A stretch of DNA of 46,022 bases, taken from Candidatus Paralachnospira avium. GTDB lineage: Bacteria; Bacillota; Clostridia; Lachnospirales; Lachnospiraceae. The first letter of the stretch is position 1, and each line of letters opens with the position of its first letter. Made by a program: the position numbers and the translations under genes. Of the stretch, positions 8,528 to 18,016 are shown in pieces. A model generated the notes under the pieces. It saw only the letters and a list, made by a program, of their open reading frames with translations, did not search any database and was not told the DNA's origin. The DNA lies in contig CAJFUL010000012.1 in NCBI GenBank assembly GCA_904420245.1, forward strand, positions 1-46,022, in the 5' to 3' direction.

Positions 8528-9974
8528 AGAAGGAACCAAGAAGAAAATGGGGCTTTTCATGGCGCTCTTCACCCTGCTGGTGATGGTGGCCATCATGGCC
8601 GTAGGCCTGGCGGTCCTGAAGCTTTCCACCGTGACGGTCTTCGCCCTGGTGCTGGTGGCCATGGCCATCATCGCCCTGTGCATCGGCTTTTCCATGAATG
8701 AAGTCCAGGAGATCATCCTGACCGGCTGCCGGAAAGCCATCCTGGTGATCCTGATCCTGATGAGCGTCGGCATGGTGGTGGGCTCCTGGATCGTCTCAGG
8801 CGTGGTGCCGTCCATCATCTACTACGGGCTCCAGATCCTGTCGCCCTCCTACTTCCTGCTGGTGGGCTTCATCATCTGCTGCATCGTATCCTTCTTTACC
8901 GGCAGCTCCTACACAGCGGCAGGTACCCTGGGCGTGGCCTTCATGGGCATCGGGAGCGGACTGGGCATCAATCCCGCCCTGACCGCCGGTATGGTCATCT
9001 CGGGAGCCATCTTCGGCGACAAGATGTCTCCCTTCTCCGATACCACCAATATGGCCCCCGCGGCGGCAGAGACGGATATTTTCCTTCATATCAAGTCCAT
9101 GCTCTTCACCACAGTGCCGGCCACCGTCATCGCCGCCGTCCTGTATTTCATCCTGGGCTTCCAGTACAGCGGATCCGGCGCGGATCTGGGGAACGTGGCG
9201 GAGATCTCCCGGAGCATCACTGATGCCTTTCATGTATCTCCGTTCCTGCTGCTGATCCCGGTCCTGACCATCGTACTGGCCATCAAGAAGGTTCCCTCCT
9301 TCCTGGCCCTCCTGGCAGGGACCATCGCCGGAATCATCGCAGCCTTCATCGCGCAGCCTCAGTTTGACGTTGTCACCATCTTGAACTCCATGGCCACCGG
9401 ATTTTCCGGAGAGTTCTCCAATGAGATGGTGGGCACCCTGTTCAACAGAGGCGGCATCTCCAGCATGATGACCACCGTATCCCTGTCACTGCTGTGCCTG
9501 GCCTTCGGAGAGCTCCTGCAGCAGATGGGCGTCCTCACGGCGATCCTGGACCGTCTGGAAGTCCTTGTGAAAAAGCCCGGTCCGCTGGTACTCACCACCC
9601 TGTTCACCTGCCTTCTGACGGTCATCCTCACAGCCAGCCAGTATGTGGCCATCCTGCTGCCCGGAGAGATCTTCAAGGAATCCTACAAAAAGGCAGATGT
9701 GGCGCCCTACGTCCTCTCCAGGACTCTGGAAGACGGCGGCACCATCTTCTCCTTCCTGGTGCCCTGGTCCATGGCCGCCATCTATACCTCCGGCGTGCTG
9801 GGCGTGCCCACCATCGAATCCCTGCCCTATTCCTTCCTGCCGATCCTCTGTCCGGTATTCGCCATCATCTTTGCCGTGACTGGATTCGCCGTCTTCAAGA
9901 CGGACGGTTCCCCCGTCAAGGGAAAGGGCGTCTGGTTCAGCCGGAAGGCCAAACAGGCAGCGCGGCAAAAATAA
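8520..9974 (+). CDS. NhaC-family Na+/H+ antiporter-type transporter
   Basis: This 484-residue polytopic membrane protein has about 11-12 hydrophobic segments and the NhaC signature GDKMSPFSDTTNMAPA near residue 165. The start at 8520 is preferred over an ATG at 8514 because AAAGGAGG lies 8 bases before it but only 2 before the other. NhaC-superfamily proteins under lysine riboswitches have been proposed as lysine transporters (LysW). Here the upstream L-box makes import of lysine or a lysine-derived ring compound more likely than plain sodium export. It is the last gene of the hyuAB operon. Transport direction and substrate are inferred. Confidence 0.85.
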   Translation: MSKEGTKKKMGLFMALFTLLVMVAIMAVGLAVLKLSTVTVFALVLVAMAIIALCIGFSMNEVQEIILTGCRKAILVILILMSVGMVVGSWIVSGVVPSIIYYGLQILSPSYFLLVGFIICCIVSFFTGSSYTAAGTLGVAFMGIGSGLGINPALTAGMVISGAIFGDKMSPFSDTTNMAPAAAETDIFLHIKSMLFTTVPATVIAAVLYFILGFQYSGSGADLGNVAEISRSITDAFHVSPFLLLIPVLTIVLAIKKVPSFLALLAGTIAGIIAAFIAQPQFDVVTILNSMATGFSGEFSNEMVGTLFNRGGISSMMTTVSLSLLCLAFGELLQQMGVLTAILDRLEVLVKKPGPLVLTTLFTCLLTVILTASQYVAILLPGEIFKESYKKADVAPYVLSRTLEDGGTIFSFLVPWSMAAIYTSGVLGVPTIESLPYSFLPILCPVFAIIFAVTGFAVFKTDGSPVKGKGVWFSRKAKQAARQK

Positions 9975-9988
9975 AAAAGCGCAGAGCC

Positions 9989-10123
9989 AAAAAAGGATCC
10001 TGTCATGCAGGATCCTCCGCCTGCGGCGGGCCGCATAAGCGGCAGACTTCCTTTCCGCCGCAGTGCGTTCCCTCGGAGTGTTTTTTGCTCTATGGAAACG
10101 AAGTTTCCCATAGAGCAAAAAAC
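9989..10123 (-). repeat. Structured intergenic repeat, copy 1 (complete)
   Basis: Read on the minus strand, this element starts inside the U tract of the holA terminator. First comes hairpin A (10080-10123; arms GCTCTATGG / CCATAGAGC, with AAAC/GTTT around a TTC loop). A core follows with nested stems CTCCG/CGGAG, CTGCGGCGG/CCGCCGCAG and GCCGC/GCGGC (10015-10079). The unpaired runs AGGGAACGCA and AAAGGAAGTCT lie in the core. It ends with an intrinsic terminator (GGATCCTG / CAGGATCC plus six T, 9989-10015). A second copy lies at 27103-27235 with paired base changes. Degraded copies lie near 35.2 and 36.8 kb. Confidence 0.8.
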
Positions 10124-10163
10124 AGCCCCGGAGACGGACTTTTTGTCCGGCTTCCGGGGCTGT
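10117..10163 (-). terminator. Terminator of holA (works on both strands)
   Basis: An 11-base stem (ACAGCCCCGGA / TCCGGGGCTGT) enclosing an inner GGAC/GTCC-type hairpin is followed on the minus strand by six T. The plus strand also has a short T-rich tail, so it may stop nhaC transcripts too. Confidence 0.88.
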
Positions 10164-10203
10164 TCTGTTATAAAAGCTGCATCCGGCAGACCTTCACGGA
10201 GGA

Positions 10204-11193
10204 TCACGCTCTGTTCCGCCTGCCGGAAAATTCCACGATCAAAAGCTCCGCGGCCAGCCGGTCTCCCATGCGTCCCGTCTTCACCTGTTCCTCCGTCTCT
10301 ACGCACGTTTCCACGAAGGAACGCAGGACGCCGCTGCCAAACTGCCTGGACTGGGCCATGATCTTTCCCGCCACAAAAGGAGCCAGTCCCGCCTTTTTGG
10401 CGATCTCCTCCCGTCCCTTTCCCAGGGAAAGCAGCTCCTTCACCGTCAGGAGCTGGTTGAACTGCCTGGCCAGGAGGAACAGGATCCGCATGGGCGGCTC
10501 CTTGAGGGCCAGGAGGTCGTAATATTTCTCCAGAGCCGCCTGCTGCCTGCCGGCGGCGATGTCGGAGATCATATCAAAGATATGGCCTGTGATCTGTACG
10601 GAGCAGACCGCCTCCACATCCTCCGGCAGGATGCGGTTCCTGCCCTCCGTATAGGAGACCAGCTTATCCAGCTCATTGCGTATGAGCTCCATATCATCTC
10701 CCACAGAGCTTAAAAACAGCTCCATGGCCGCCCTGGAGATCTGGCGTCCCTCTTTCCCCAGGATCTGGAGGATCCAGGACTTTAACTGGGCCTCCGGCTG
10801 CCTGGAGAGCTCCGTCACATATCCCAGCTCTTTTACTTTCTTATAGAGCTTGTTCCTCTTGTCCACCTGCTCTTCCACAAACAGGAGGACGGTGCTCTCC
10901 GGCATCCTGGGCAGATAATCGGCCAGGGTCCCCGCCTCCCGCTTGAACAGGCCGCTGTTTTCCACCAGGATCAGCCGCTTCTCCGAGAAAAACGGCATGG
11001 TGTCCGCCAGACTGATGACCTCGCCCACATCCAGATCTTTTCCGTAAAAGCTCTGGAAATTCATGGTGTCGTCTCCCAGGATGGCCTCCTTGAACCGGTT
11101 CTTATAGCTCCGCTTTAAAAACGCTTCCTCCCCGTAGAGGCAGTAGACCGGCTTAAAGGAATGTTCCTTGATATCCTGATTCAGTACTTTCAT
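10204..11193 (-). CDS. holA: DNA polymerase III delta subunit
   Basis: The delta subunit is the clamp-loader wrench that opens the beta sliding clamp. The 329 residues match the family in length and order: an N-terminal YCLYGEEAFLKRSYKNRF block, then TMPFFSEKRLILVENSGLFK, the mid-region QILGKEGRQISRAAMELFLSSVG, DMELIRNELDKL, and a C-terminal helical collar (FLLARQFNQLLTVKELLSLG). It is cytoplasmic and acts with DnaX and delta'. The start overlaps the stop of the PfkB kinase gene by 4 bases (ATGA), so the two are translationally coupled. holA often follows comEC in Firmicutes; here the mgtA cassette and the kinase gene lie between them. Confidence 0.93.
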   Translation of the reverse strand: MKVLNQDIKEHSFKPVYCLYGEEAFLKRSYKNRFKEAILGDDTMNFQSFYGKDLDVGEVISLADTMPFFSEKRLILVENSGLFKREAGTLADYLPRMPESTVLLFVEEQVDKRNKLYKKVKELGYVTELSRQPEAQLKSWILQILGKEGRQISRAAMELFLSSVGDDMELIRNELDKLVSYTEGRNRILPEDVEAVCSVQITGHIFDMISDIAAGRQQAALEKYYDLLALKEPPMRILFLLARQFNQLLTVKELLSLGKGREEIAKKAGLAPFVAGKIMAQSRQFGSGVLRSFVETCVETEEQVKTGRMGDRLAAELLIVEFSGRRNRA

Positions 11194-12158
11194 TTCTCTA
11201 AATATTCCCGAAACTGCTCCGCCGTCGCATAGGAGGCGATGGCTCCGCTGCCCTGGACGCTGTACTCGCAGTAGCGGTTGGAGAACAGCAGATACTGCTC
11301 CATCTGCTCCGCCGTCAGATCCTTCAAGGTCTCTGCCGTCACCCCGTCCCTGGAAAGCTGGTACAGGAAAGAACCGATAAATGCATCCCCCGCTCCGGTG
11401 GTGTCCGTCGCCTTCACCTTTCTGGAAGGCGCCGCCGCCCTGGCCGTCTTTGTGTAAGCCTCGGCCCCGTCGGCTCCCTTCGTATAGATCACCAGCTCCA
11501 CATTGCCTGTGAACAGGACGTCCCTGGCTTCCTCCACCCGGGTCTTCCCGGTGATGAACTCCAGCTCCTCATCGGAGATCTTGAGGACATGGGCATAGGG
11601 GATAAACTCCAGGATCGCCCGGCGCAGCTCCTCATGATCCTTCCAGAGCGGCAGGCGGATATTGGGGTCAAAGCTGATCATATCCCCACATTCCAGCCCA
11701 TAGGAGATGGCCCGCCTGTGGGCCTCCTTCATAGGAAAATCTCCCAGGCACAGCGAACAGAAATGAAGGGCGTAAGCTCCCTCAAACCAGGACTTCTCCA
11801 CCACGTCGGCGCTCATCAGCATATCCGCGCTGGGCTTCCTGTAGAAGGAAAAATCCCGGTTTCCATCCTCCTTCAAAGATACGAAAGCCAGACATGTATT
11901 GGCCTCGTCGGTCCTGCGGATATGGCTCACATCGATGCCATGGCCCACAAACTCATCCACGATGCGGTCTCCGAAGGCGTCCTCCCCCAGCTGGGTGATC
12001 ATGGCCGCCGGGCCGCCCAGCTTGATATAAGCGCCGCACACATTGGCCGGAGCGCCGCCCACGACTCCTTTGAAATCCGTCACCTGCTTCAACTCGCATC
12101 CGATCTGATGAGGCACGAAATCGATCAGCGCCTCTCCTATGGAAATCAACCGTTTCAT
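11190..12158 (-). CDS. PfkB-family carbohydrate kinase (fructokinase-like)
   Basis: This 322-residue ribokinase-fold enzyme phosphorylates a sugar or nucleoside with ATP. It has the N-terminal GEALIDFVP and the GGAPANVCGAYIKLGG substrate block (about 34-49), and the C-terminal signature DTTGAGDAFIGSFL (about 252-265) with the catalytic Asp in GAGDAF. The pattern is closest to bacterial fructokinases. The ATG at 12158 has AGGAGG 6 bases upstream. The longer open frame to 12317 overlaps the promoter region and is rejected. The gene is divergent from the M-box/mgtA unit and coupled to holA. Confidence 0.88.
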   Translation of the reverse strand: MKRLISIGEALIDFVPHQIGCELKQVTDFKGVVGGAPANVCGAYIKLGGPAAMITQLGEDAFGDRIVDEFVGHGIDVSHIRRTDEANTCLAFVSLKEDGNRDFSFYRKPSADMLMSADVVEKSWFEGAYALHFCSLCLGDFPMKEAHRRAISYGLECGDMISFDPNIRLPLWKDHEELRRAILEFIPYAHVLKISDEELEFITGKTRVEEARDVLFTGNVELVIYTKGADGAEAYTKTARAAAPSRKVKATDTTGAGDAFIGSFLYQLSRDGVTAETLKDLTAEQMEQYLLFSNRYCEYSVQGSGAIASYATAEQFREYLEK

Positions 12159-12258
12159 CTTACTCCTCCTATCCCGGATCCCCCGGCACCGCGAAAGATC
12201 CCGTACATAAAATCCCGGCGGCTCCTCGGCGGAGCGCGCGGATCTGTCCCATAGGGAT

Positions 12259-12287
12259 AGTGTATCATAATCCCGTCCGGATGTCAC
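12259..12287 (-). promoter_or_regulatory. Promoter for pfkB-holA
   Basis: On the minus strand GTGACA (12282-12287), a 17-base spacer and TACACT (12259-12264), preceded by TG in extended position, form a plausible housekeeping promoter. It is back to back with the mgtA promoter. Confidence 0.55.
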
Positions 12288-12304
12288 CGTTTTTCCAAAA
12301 AGCC

Positions 12305-12333
12305 TTGACAAAGCCAAAAATATCTTTTATAAT
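12305..12333 (+). promoter_or_regulatory. Consensus promoter for the M-box/mgtA transcript
   Basis: TTGACA (12305-12310), a 17-base spacer and TATAAT (12328-12333) make a perfect sigma-A promoter just before the Mg2+ riboswitch. Confidence 0.9.
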
Positions 12334-12336
12334 GGC

Positions 12337-12502
12337 GACACTCGGTAGGTGAGGCTCCTACAGGGATACGGACTGTTGCCGCGAAATAGTGGAGACACTA
12401 TGAGAAGGTTTGAACAGGGTACATCGAATCAAGGTGTATCATAATACAGTTTCATTGCCCTGTAAAGCTAAAGCTCATACGGGATGCTGATGGGATCTTG
12501 TC
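12337..12502 (+). promoter_or_regulatory. M-box (ykoK) Mg2+ riboswitch
   Basis: The leader contains the hallmark GGTAGGTGAGGCTCCTACA followed by GGATACGG, then ACTGTTGCCGCGAAATAGTG with GAGACACTATGAGAAGG, CAGGGTACATCGAATCAAGG, and the 3' part GGGATGCTGATGGGATCTTG. These match the M-box consensus in order. At high Mg2+ the compact fold frees the terminator just downstream, so the ATPase is made when Mg2+ is low. Confidence 0.92.
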
Positions 12503-12509
12503 TTTTTCT

Positions 12510-12548
12510 GCCCGTATATCCGGCCGGATATACGGGCTTTTCTTTTTC
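12510..12548 (+). terminator. M-box expression-platform terminator
   Basis: A near-perfect palindrome (CCCGTATATCC / GGATATACGGG) is followed by TTTTCTTTTT. The 5' arm CCCGTAT (12511-12517) is exactly complementary to ATACGGG (12477-12483) in the 3' part of the riboswitch. The antiterminator pairing can therefore be read directly. Confidence 0.92.
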
Positions 12549-12607
12549 CCGCGAAAGCCCATGGAGCATTTACCGAAGATCACAGACAGGAAAGAGAGGT
12601 GAGGAGG

Positions 12608-12787
12608 ATGGATGCAGGGAGTACAGGCGGCGCAGGCCCGGCAGGGCGGCCCATGATCCGGAAACAGCAGAGTAAAGACAGGTCCAGGAGCCGCAGGCTT
12701 TCTGTGCCGGGAACAGCCGCCGGGCGGTTGTTTCTCTCCGCCATAGTCCGCGGAAGCTTTCCTGCGTCTGTTTTCCTCTGCCCATAA
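12608..12787 (+). CDS. Possible short ORF in the mgtA leader
   Basis: An ATG at 12608 follows GAGAGGTGAGG and opens a frame of 59 codons ending at 12787, inside the 300-base stretch between the M-box terminator and mgtA. The product would be basic and rich in Gly, Ser and Arg, without a membrane segment, and resembles no family I know. Mg2+ transporter leaders in other bacteria carry regulatory leader peptides, so translation here is possible, but the composition also fits chance in GC-rich sequence. The rest of the stretch shows no other structure. Confidence 0.2.
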   Translation: MDAGSTGGAGPAGRPMIRKQQSKDRSRSRRLSVPGTAAGRLFLSAIVRGSFPASVFLCP

Positions 12788-12856
12788 ACGCGGCTCTGCC
12801 GTTTGCGCCGTACCTTCCGCGAAACTTCAACGCTGTACAAAAAGGAGGTACGAACC

Positions 12857-15550
12857 ATGAAAAAAGTATTAAAAAGGCCCTTCCTTCCCGGAAGGACAGA
12901 TCCTTTCCGCCGGTCCTCCGGCGATATGCTCCTCGAGGCTTCCCGCCGGGATGAAAAAGAGCTGATGGACTTTTTCGGCACCGGCCCCGGCGGGCTCACT
13001 CCGGAAGCGGCGGCCGCTTCCGCAAAAAACTGGGGCGCCAATCAGATCCATGCGGCGAAAAAGGAATCCGCCGCCAGGCGGCTCTTCGGTTCCTTCATCA
13101 ATCCGTTCACCATCGTCCTTCTGCTGCTGGCAGCCGTCTCCGCCGTCACAGATATCGCAGCGGCAGCGCCCGGCAGCGAAAACTACACCACAGTGGGGAT
13201 CATCACCGCCATGGTCCTGATCTCCGGCCTCCTCCGCTTCGTCCAGGAGACCAAGAGCGGAAACGCCGCCTCCCGCCTGGCGGCCATGATCCACACCACG
13301 GCCTGCGTGGAACGGGAGGGAACAGGCCTCCAGGAGATCCCCATGGAGGAGATCGTGGCAGGAGACCTGATATATCTCTCCGCCGGGGACATGATCCCCG
13401 CCGACGTCCGCATCCTGCAGGCCAGGGACTTGTTCGTAAGCCAGTCCGCCCTGACGGGAGAGAGCGAACCGTCGGAGAAATTTTCCCATATATGTGACAA
13501 AGCTTCGCCGGCGGAACTTGACAACATGGCTTTCCTGGGGACCAATGTGGTCAGCGGCAGCGGCAAAGCCCTCGTGATCGGAGTAGGTTCTTCCACTCTC
13601 CTGGGCACCATGGCGGCGGACCTTAACCGGAAGCCTGTCAAGACCGCCTTTGAAAAAGGCGTATCCTCCGTCTCCTGGCTCCTGATCCGCTTCATGCTGG
13701 TGATGGTCCCCGTGGTCCTCTTTCTCAACGGCTTCACAAAAGGGGACTGGATGGAAGCGGTGCTCTTTGCCGTCTCCGTGGCCGTAGGCCTGACTCCGGA
13801 GATGCTCCCCATGATCGTAACGGCCTGCCTGGCCAAGGGAGCCGTGGCCATGAGCCATAAAAAAGTCATCATCAAAAGCCTGGATTCCATCCAGAACCTG
13901 GGTTCCATGGATATCCTGTGCACCGATAAGACAGGAACCCTGACCCAGGACCGGGTCGTCCTGGAATACCATCTCAACATGGACGGGGAAGAGGATCCCA
14001 GAGTGCTCCGCCACGCCTTCTTGAACAGTTATTTCCAGACAGGCCTCAAAAGCCTGATGGATGTGTCGGTCATCGCCAGACAGGAAGAGGCCGGAGCGGA
14101 GGAGCTCATAAAAAATTACCGCAAAGTGGACGAGATCCCCTTTGATTTCGGCCGCCGCCGGATGAGCGTCGTGGTCAGCGACCTCTCCGGAAAGACCCAG
14201 CTCATCACCAAAGGGGCCGTGGAGGAGATGCTCTCCTGCTGCGCCTTCGCCGAATCCGGCGGAAACGTACTGCCCCTCACCGAAGAGCTGCGGGAAAAGG
14301 TCCTGGCCAGATCCAGGGAGCTGAACGGCAGAGGGATGAGAGTCCTGGCCGTGGCCCAGAAGACCGATCCCTCTCCCGTGGGAGCGTTCAGCGTATCCGA
14401 TGAGTCCGGCATGGTCCTGATGGGCTTCCTGGCCTTCCTGGATCCTCCCAAGGAGACCACGGCCGCCGCCCTCAGAGCCCTGAAGGCCCATGGCATCTCC
14501 GTAAAGATCCTCACCGGAGACAATGAAAAAGTCACCCTGGCCATCTGCCGCCAGGTGGGGCTGGAGGTAAACCAGGTCCTCCTGGGTTCCCAGACAGAGG
14601 AACTGGACGACGCAGAACTGACCAGGCTGGCAGAGACCGTCACCGTCTTCGCCAAGCTGTCCCCTTCCCAGAAGGCGAGGATCGTAAGGCTCCTGCGGGA
14701 GGCGGGACACTGTGTGGGATATATGGGAGACGGCATAAACGACGCCGCCGCCATGAAAGCCTCCGACATCGGGATCTCCGTGGATACCGCGGTGGACATC
14801 GCCAAAGAAGCCGCCGACGCCATCCTGCTGGAGAAAGATCTGATGGTGCTGGAGGAAGGCGTTTTGGAAGGCAGGAAGACTTATGGGAATATGATCAAAT
14901 ATATCAAGATCACGGCCTCCTCCAACTTCGGAAATATGTTTTCCGTACTGGCCGCCGGCATCTTCCTCCCCTTCCTGCCCATGACGGCCCTCCACCTGCT
15001 GCTCCTGAACCTAATCTACGACATTTCCTGCGCCGCCCTCCCCTGGGACCGGGTGGACGAGGAATTCCTCAGGGAACCGAAAAGCTGGAGCGCCGCTTCC
15101 ATCAGCCGCTTCATGGTACGCATAGGGCCCATAAGCTCCCTCTTTGACATCGGCACCTTCCTGCTTTTATACTTTCTGATCTGTCCCGGAGCCATGGGCG
15201 GGCAGTCCTTTGGACAGCTGTCCCCGGAGGGCCGCCAGGCCTTCATCTGCCTGTTCCAGACCGGCTGGTTCGTGGAATCCATGTGGAGCCAGGCCCTTTC
15301 CGTCCATACGCTGCGCACGCCGAAGCTCTTTTTCCCGGGAAGCCCCGCCGATAAAAAAGTCCTGCTGCTGACGGTCTCCGGCATGGCGGCGGCCCTGGCC
15401 ATCCCCTTTACTCCGCTGGGATCCGCCATGGGCTTTTCTGCTCTGCCCGCCGTCTATTTCGCCTGGCTTCCGGCGGTGCTGGCAGGCTATATCCTGGCTG
15501 CCGCCGCTGTCAAGAGACATTATATCCGCCGGTTCGGAGAATGGCTCTGA
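12857..15550 (+). CDS. mgtA: Mg2+-importing P-type ATPase (MgtA type)
   Basis: This 897-residue P3B-type ATPase imports Mg2+ with ATP hydrolysis. An N-terminal cytoplasmic part is followed by membrane segments near 85-125, the actuator [10 protein letters not shown] near 200 and two membrane segments near 280-330. The phosphorylation motif DKTGTLTQD (Asp about 357), the nucleotide domain with TKGAVEEM and LTGDNEKV, and the hinge [18 protein letters not shown] near 623 follow. Six C-terminal membrane segments end the protein. ATG 12857 follows AAAGGAGG by 8 bases. The M-box upstream supports Mg2+ as substrate. Its last 31 bases overlap the end of comEC on the other strand. Confidence 0.93.
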   Translation: MKKVLKRPFLPGRTDPFRRSSGDMLLEASRRDEKELMDFFGTGPGGLTPEAAAASAKNWGANQIHAAKKESAARRLFGSFINPFTIVLLLLAAVSAVTDIAAAAPGSENYTTVGIITAMVLISGLLRFVQETKSGNAASRLAAMIHTTACVEREGTGLQEIPMEEIVAGDLIYLSAGDMIPADVRILQARDLFVSQSALTGESEPSEKFSHICDKASPAELDNMAFLGTNVVSGSGKALVIGVGSSTLLGTMAADLNRKPVKTAFEKGVSSVSWLLIRFMLVMVPVVLFLNGFTKGDWMEAVLFAVSVAVGLTPEMLPMIVTACLAKGAVAMSHKKVIIKSLDSIQNLGSMDILCTDKTGTLTQDRVVLEYHLNMDGEEDPRVLRHAFLNSYFQTGLKSLMDVSVIARQEEAGAEELIKNYRKVDEIPFDFGRRRMSVVVSDLSGKTQLITKGAVEEMLSCCAFAESGGNVLPLTEELREKVLARSRELNGRGMRVLAVAQKTDPSPVGAFSVSDESGMVLMGFLAFLDPPKETTAAALRALKAHGISVKILTGDNEKVTLAICRQVGLEVNQVLLGSQTEELDDAELTRLAETVTVFAKLSPSQKARIVRLLREAGHCVGYMGDGINDAAAMKASDIGISVDTAVDIAKEAADAILLEKDLMVLEEGVLEGRKTYGNMIKYIKITASSNFGNMFSVLAAGIFLPFLPMTALHLLLLNLIYDISCAALPWDRVDEEFLREPKSWSAASISRFMVRIGPISSLFDIGTFLLLYFLICPGAMGGQSFGQLSPEGRQAFICLFQTGWFVESMWSQALSVHTLRTPKLFFPGSPADKKVLLLTVSGMAAALAIPFTPLGSAMGFSALPAVYFAWLPAVLAGYILAAAAVKRHYIRRFGEWL

Positions 15551-18000
15551 ACACGGAACGGCATGATCCCCATGGTCTTCCCGTCTGTCTCCACCGTGAC
15601 GGCTCCGGACACGTCGGTGCGGTATACGCGGCACCCGGCGTCCCGGAGCCGCTCCAGCGTCTCCTCCGCCGGATGCCCGTACCGGTTGTTCCGGCCGCAG
15701 GAGATGATCCCGTATCCGGGAGAAAGCCGTTCCAGGAATTCTTCTGAACACGCGCCCCCGGACCCGTGATGGGGGACCTTCAGAAGCTCCAGCGTCTCTC
15801 CAGGGATATTCCCCTCCAGCATTTCCGCCTCTCCCCGCCCCTCCAGATCACCCGTGAACAGCGCGTCAAATTCCCCGTAGGAACACCACAGGACCATGGA
15901 GGCCTCATTTCCATCCCCGAAAAACCCTTCCGCCGGCCACAGACAGGAAAGGGAGACCTCTCCCGCCTCCAGCCGCTGTCCCCTCTCCAGAAACCTCACC
16001 GGGATCCCCAGCCTCTCCGCCTGCTCTTCCAGATCTTCCAGACCTTCTCCGCCTCCCGGCAGCAGCAGGCTGCCTACCCGTCCTTCCTCCATCAGCTCCC
16101 GGATCCCGCTGACATGGTCCCCGTCCCCATGGCTCACCAGGACGTGATCCACCTGTCCCACGCCCCGGCTGTCCAGAAAGGGCCCGATGATCCACTTTCC
16201 CGGGCTGTTCTCATCTGAACTGCCTCCGTCCACCAGAAAGCTGGTGCCTCCCGGCGTCCGGATGAAACAGCAGTCCCCCTGCCCCACATCCAGAAACGTC
16301 ATCTCCAGCCTCCGCCCACGGGGAACAGGCATGAGGCAGAGCGCCATTGCCAGGCCGATACCCGGGACAGCCGCCGGACGGAGGATGGACCGTATGCGCC
16401 GGAACCGCTGTTTCTCTGTCGCGTTTCGCCGCGGTTTTTCAGTATTCTCCCCCGCGGCTTTCCCTGCGCTGGCTTCTCCAGAGCGGGCCGCCCTGAGAGA
16501 AAGCTGCCTGCCGAAGAGGGCCAGGAGGACTCCGTATATCCCAAGCTGCCAGTTTTCCGGCCTCCCCACCCTCCAGACGGCGCCGGGAAGGATCAGGCTT
16601 CCCCTGCACAAAAGCTCATAGAGCCCAAGCAGGCCTCTGACCGGAAAAAAGCAGACGGCGGCCAGAGGCTGCGCCAGATTTCCCAGGATCCCGCACAGGA
16701 TCCCCAAAAGCGCCAGAGGCAAAAATAACGGCACCAGCGGCAGGTTCAGAAAGACCCCGTAGACCGGGATCTTGTAAAAAAAGCAGGCCTGGACGGGAAG
16801 GGTCGCCGCCAGGATCGCCGTCCCCGGCAGAAGACTCCGCGCAAGCCGCCTCCACGCCCGGACCGGCAGGGAGGCTTCCGCTCCTCCGTCTTCCCTTCCT
16901 CCGTCCACACATTTTTTCATGAGAGGCTGGAGGAGTCCCAGAGCCAGGACAGAGCCGTAGGACAGCAGAAATCCGCACTGGAACAGCAGGAGAGGATTTT
17001 CCATCAAGGTCAGGAGCGCCGCCAGGGCCGCCGCCGAGGGAGGATCGTATCCTCTCCCCGCCGCCTGACTGCCGCCGTAGACGGCCAGCATGAGAAAGGC
17101 CCGCCCGGCGCTGGTGCCCTCGCCCGTCAGCACATAGCAGAGAAAGGCCGCCAACGCGCAGGCCAGGGCGGAAAAGAAATAGGAACGTCTGAGCCTCCGC
17201 CGCAGCAGGCGGAATACTCCCATCCCGGCCATGGAGATATGGAGACCGCTGATGGCCAGGAGATGTCCGGCTCCGCTGTCCTCATAGAGTTCTTTGACCT
17301 CTTCCGGCGCTTCCCACTTTTCCCCCAGGACCATGGCCCGCAAAAGCCCCGCCGCTTCTTTTCCTCCCGGGAAGGAAGCCGCCGCCCGCGAAAGTCCCTG
17401 TCCCATCCAGGTCCGCGCCCTCCTCAGAGAGGACCGCAGAAGATCCGCCCTCCCTTCCAAAGCCGCTTCTCCCTCTCCGTAAGCCATGGCTGAGACTCCC
17501 AGGGCTCTGTAATAAGAGCGGCTGTCAAAGCCTCCTGGATTCCCTGCTTCCTCAAAGACTCCCAAAACCGCTTCCATGCAGATCCGCCGCCCCTCACAGG
17601 CCCCGGATGGGAGCTGCTCCAAAAACAGCAGGAGTCCCGGAAACGCTCCGCCTCTGCCTCCCTCCAGTTCCGCTTCACAGTCATCCAGCCAGAGGCGGAC
17701 GCCGTCCTCTCGAAGCTCCAGTCTCAGGATCCGTCCCGACACCTGCGCCCTCTCTCCATCCCACTCTAAGGGACACAGCTTCCTCTCCCGGCACTCTCTT
17801 TGGTACAACAGCCCTCCGGCCAGGATAAAGAAAGGCAGAGCAAGCCATAAAAGCCTGCTCTGCCCGGTTTTTCTGCCGCCATGCCAGCCGGCCGCCGCCC
17901 CCAGGACTGCCGCCGCCGCTGCCGCTCCTATCCCGGCCCTTCCCAGCACCTCTCCAAGTACATAGGCCCCTGCATACCAGAGTAATGGCCGTCTGATCAA
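15520..18000 (-). CDS. comEC: DNA internalization protein ComEC/Rec2
   Basis: ComEC forms the membrane channel that takes up single-stranded DNA in natural competence. The product of about 826 residues has an N-terminal OB-like region, a competence domain with many membrane segments (about 235-520, with [19 protein letters not shown]) and a C-terminal metallo-beta-lactamase domain ([17 protein letters not shown] near 590, [12 protein letters not shown] near 645, KVPHHGSGG near 745). The start is taken as TTG 18000, shortly after AAAGGGGAG and 16 bases past the preceding stop; no ATG fits. It is the last gene of a minus-strand run from the comEA-like gene. No terminator separates it from the convergent mgtA. 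Confidence 0.92.
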   Translation of the reverse strand: MIRRPLLWYAGAYVLGEVLGRAGIGAAAAAAVLGAAAGWHGGRKTGQSRLLWLALPFFILAGGLLYQRECRERKLCPLEWDGERAQVSGRILRLELREDGVRLWLDDCEAELEGGRGGAFPGLLLFLEQLPSGACEGRRICMEAVLGVFEEAGNPGGFDSRSYYRALGVSAMAYGEGEAALEGRADLLRSSLRRARTWMGQGLSRAAASFPGGKEAAGLLRAMVLGEKWEAPEEVKELYEDSGAGHLLAISGLHISMAGMGVFRLLRRRLRRSYFFSALACALAAFLCYVLTGEGTSAGRAFLMLAVYGGSQAAGRGYDPPSAAALAALLTLMENPLLLFQCGFLLSYGSVLALGLLQPLMKKCVDGGREDGGAEASLPVRAWRRLARSLLPGTAILAATLPVQACFFYKIPVYGVFLNLPLVPLFLPLALLGILCGILGNLAQPLAAVCFFPVRGLLGLYELLCRGSLILPGAVWRVGRPENWQLGIYGVLLALFGRQLSLRAARSGEASAGKAAGENTEKPRRNATEKQRFRRIRSILRPAAVPGIGLAMALCLMPVPRGRRLEMTFLDVGQGDCCFIRTPGGTSFLVDGGSSDENSPGKWIIGPFLDSRGVGQVDHVLVSHGDGDHVSGIRELMEEGRVGSLLLPGGGEGLEDLEEQAERLGIPVRFLERGQRLEAGEVSLSCLWPAEGFFGDGNEASMVLWCSYGEFDALFTGDLEGRGEAEMLEGNIPGETLELLKVPHHGSGGACSEEFLERLSPGYGIISCGRNNRYGHPAEETLERLRDAGCRVYRTDVSGAVTVETDGKTMGIMPFRVQSHSPNRRI

Positions 18001-18016
18001 AAACTCCCCTTTCTTC

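Noticed and set aside
6827-8818. 663-codon open frame antisense to hyuB
   Set aside because: The sense strand carries an unmistakable hyuB gene; the antisense product has no recognisable domain.
9827-10306. Minus-strand open frame over the intergenic repeat at 10 kb, with an Arg/Gly-rich product
   Set aside because: It coincides with stems and terminators of the structured repeat and the end of holA; the similar frame in copy 2 arises from the same repeat, so it is not treated as a gene.
12869-14995. 708-codon open frame antisense to mgtA
   Set aside because: A mirror of codon bias in the GC-rich mgtA gene; composition rich in Gly, His, Asp, no ribosome site and no family pattern.
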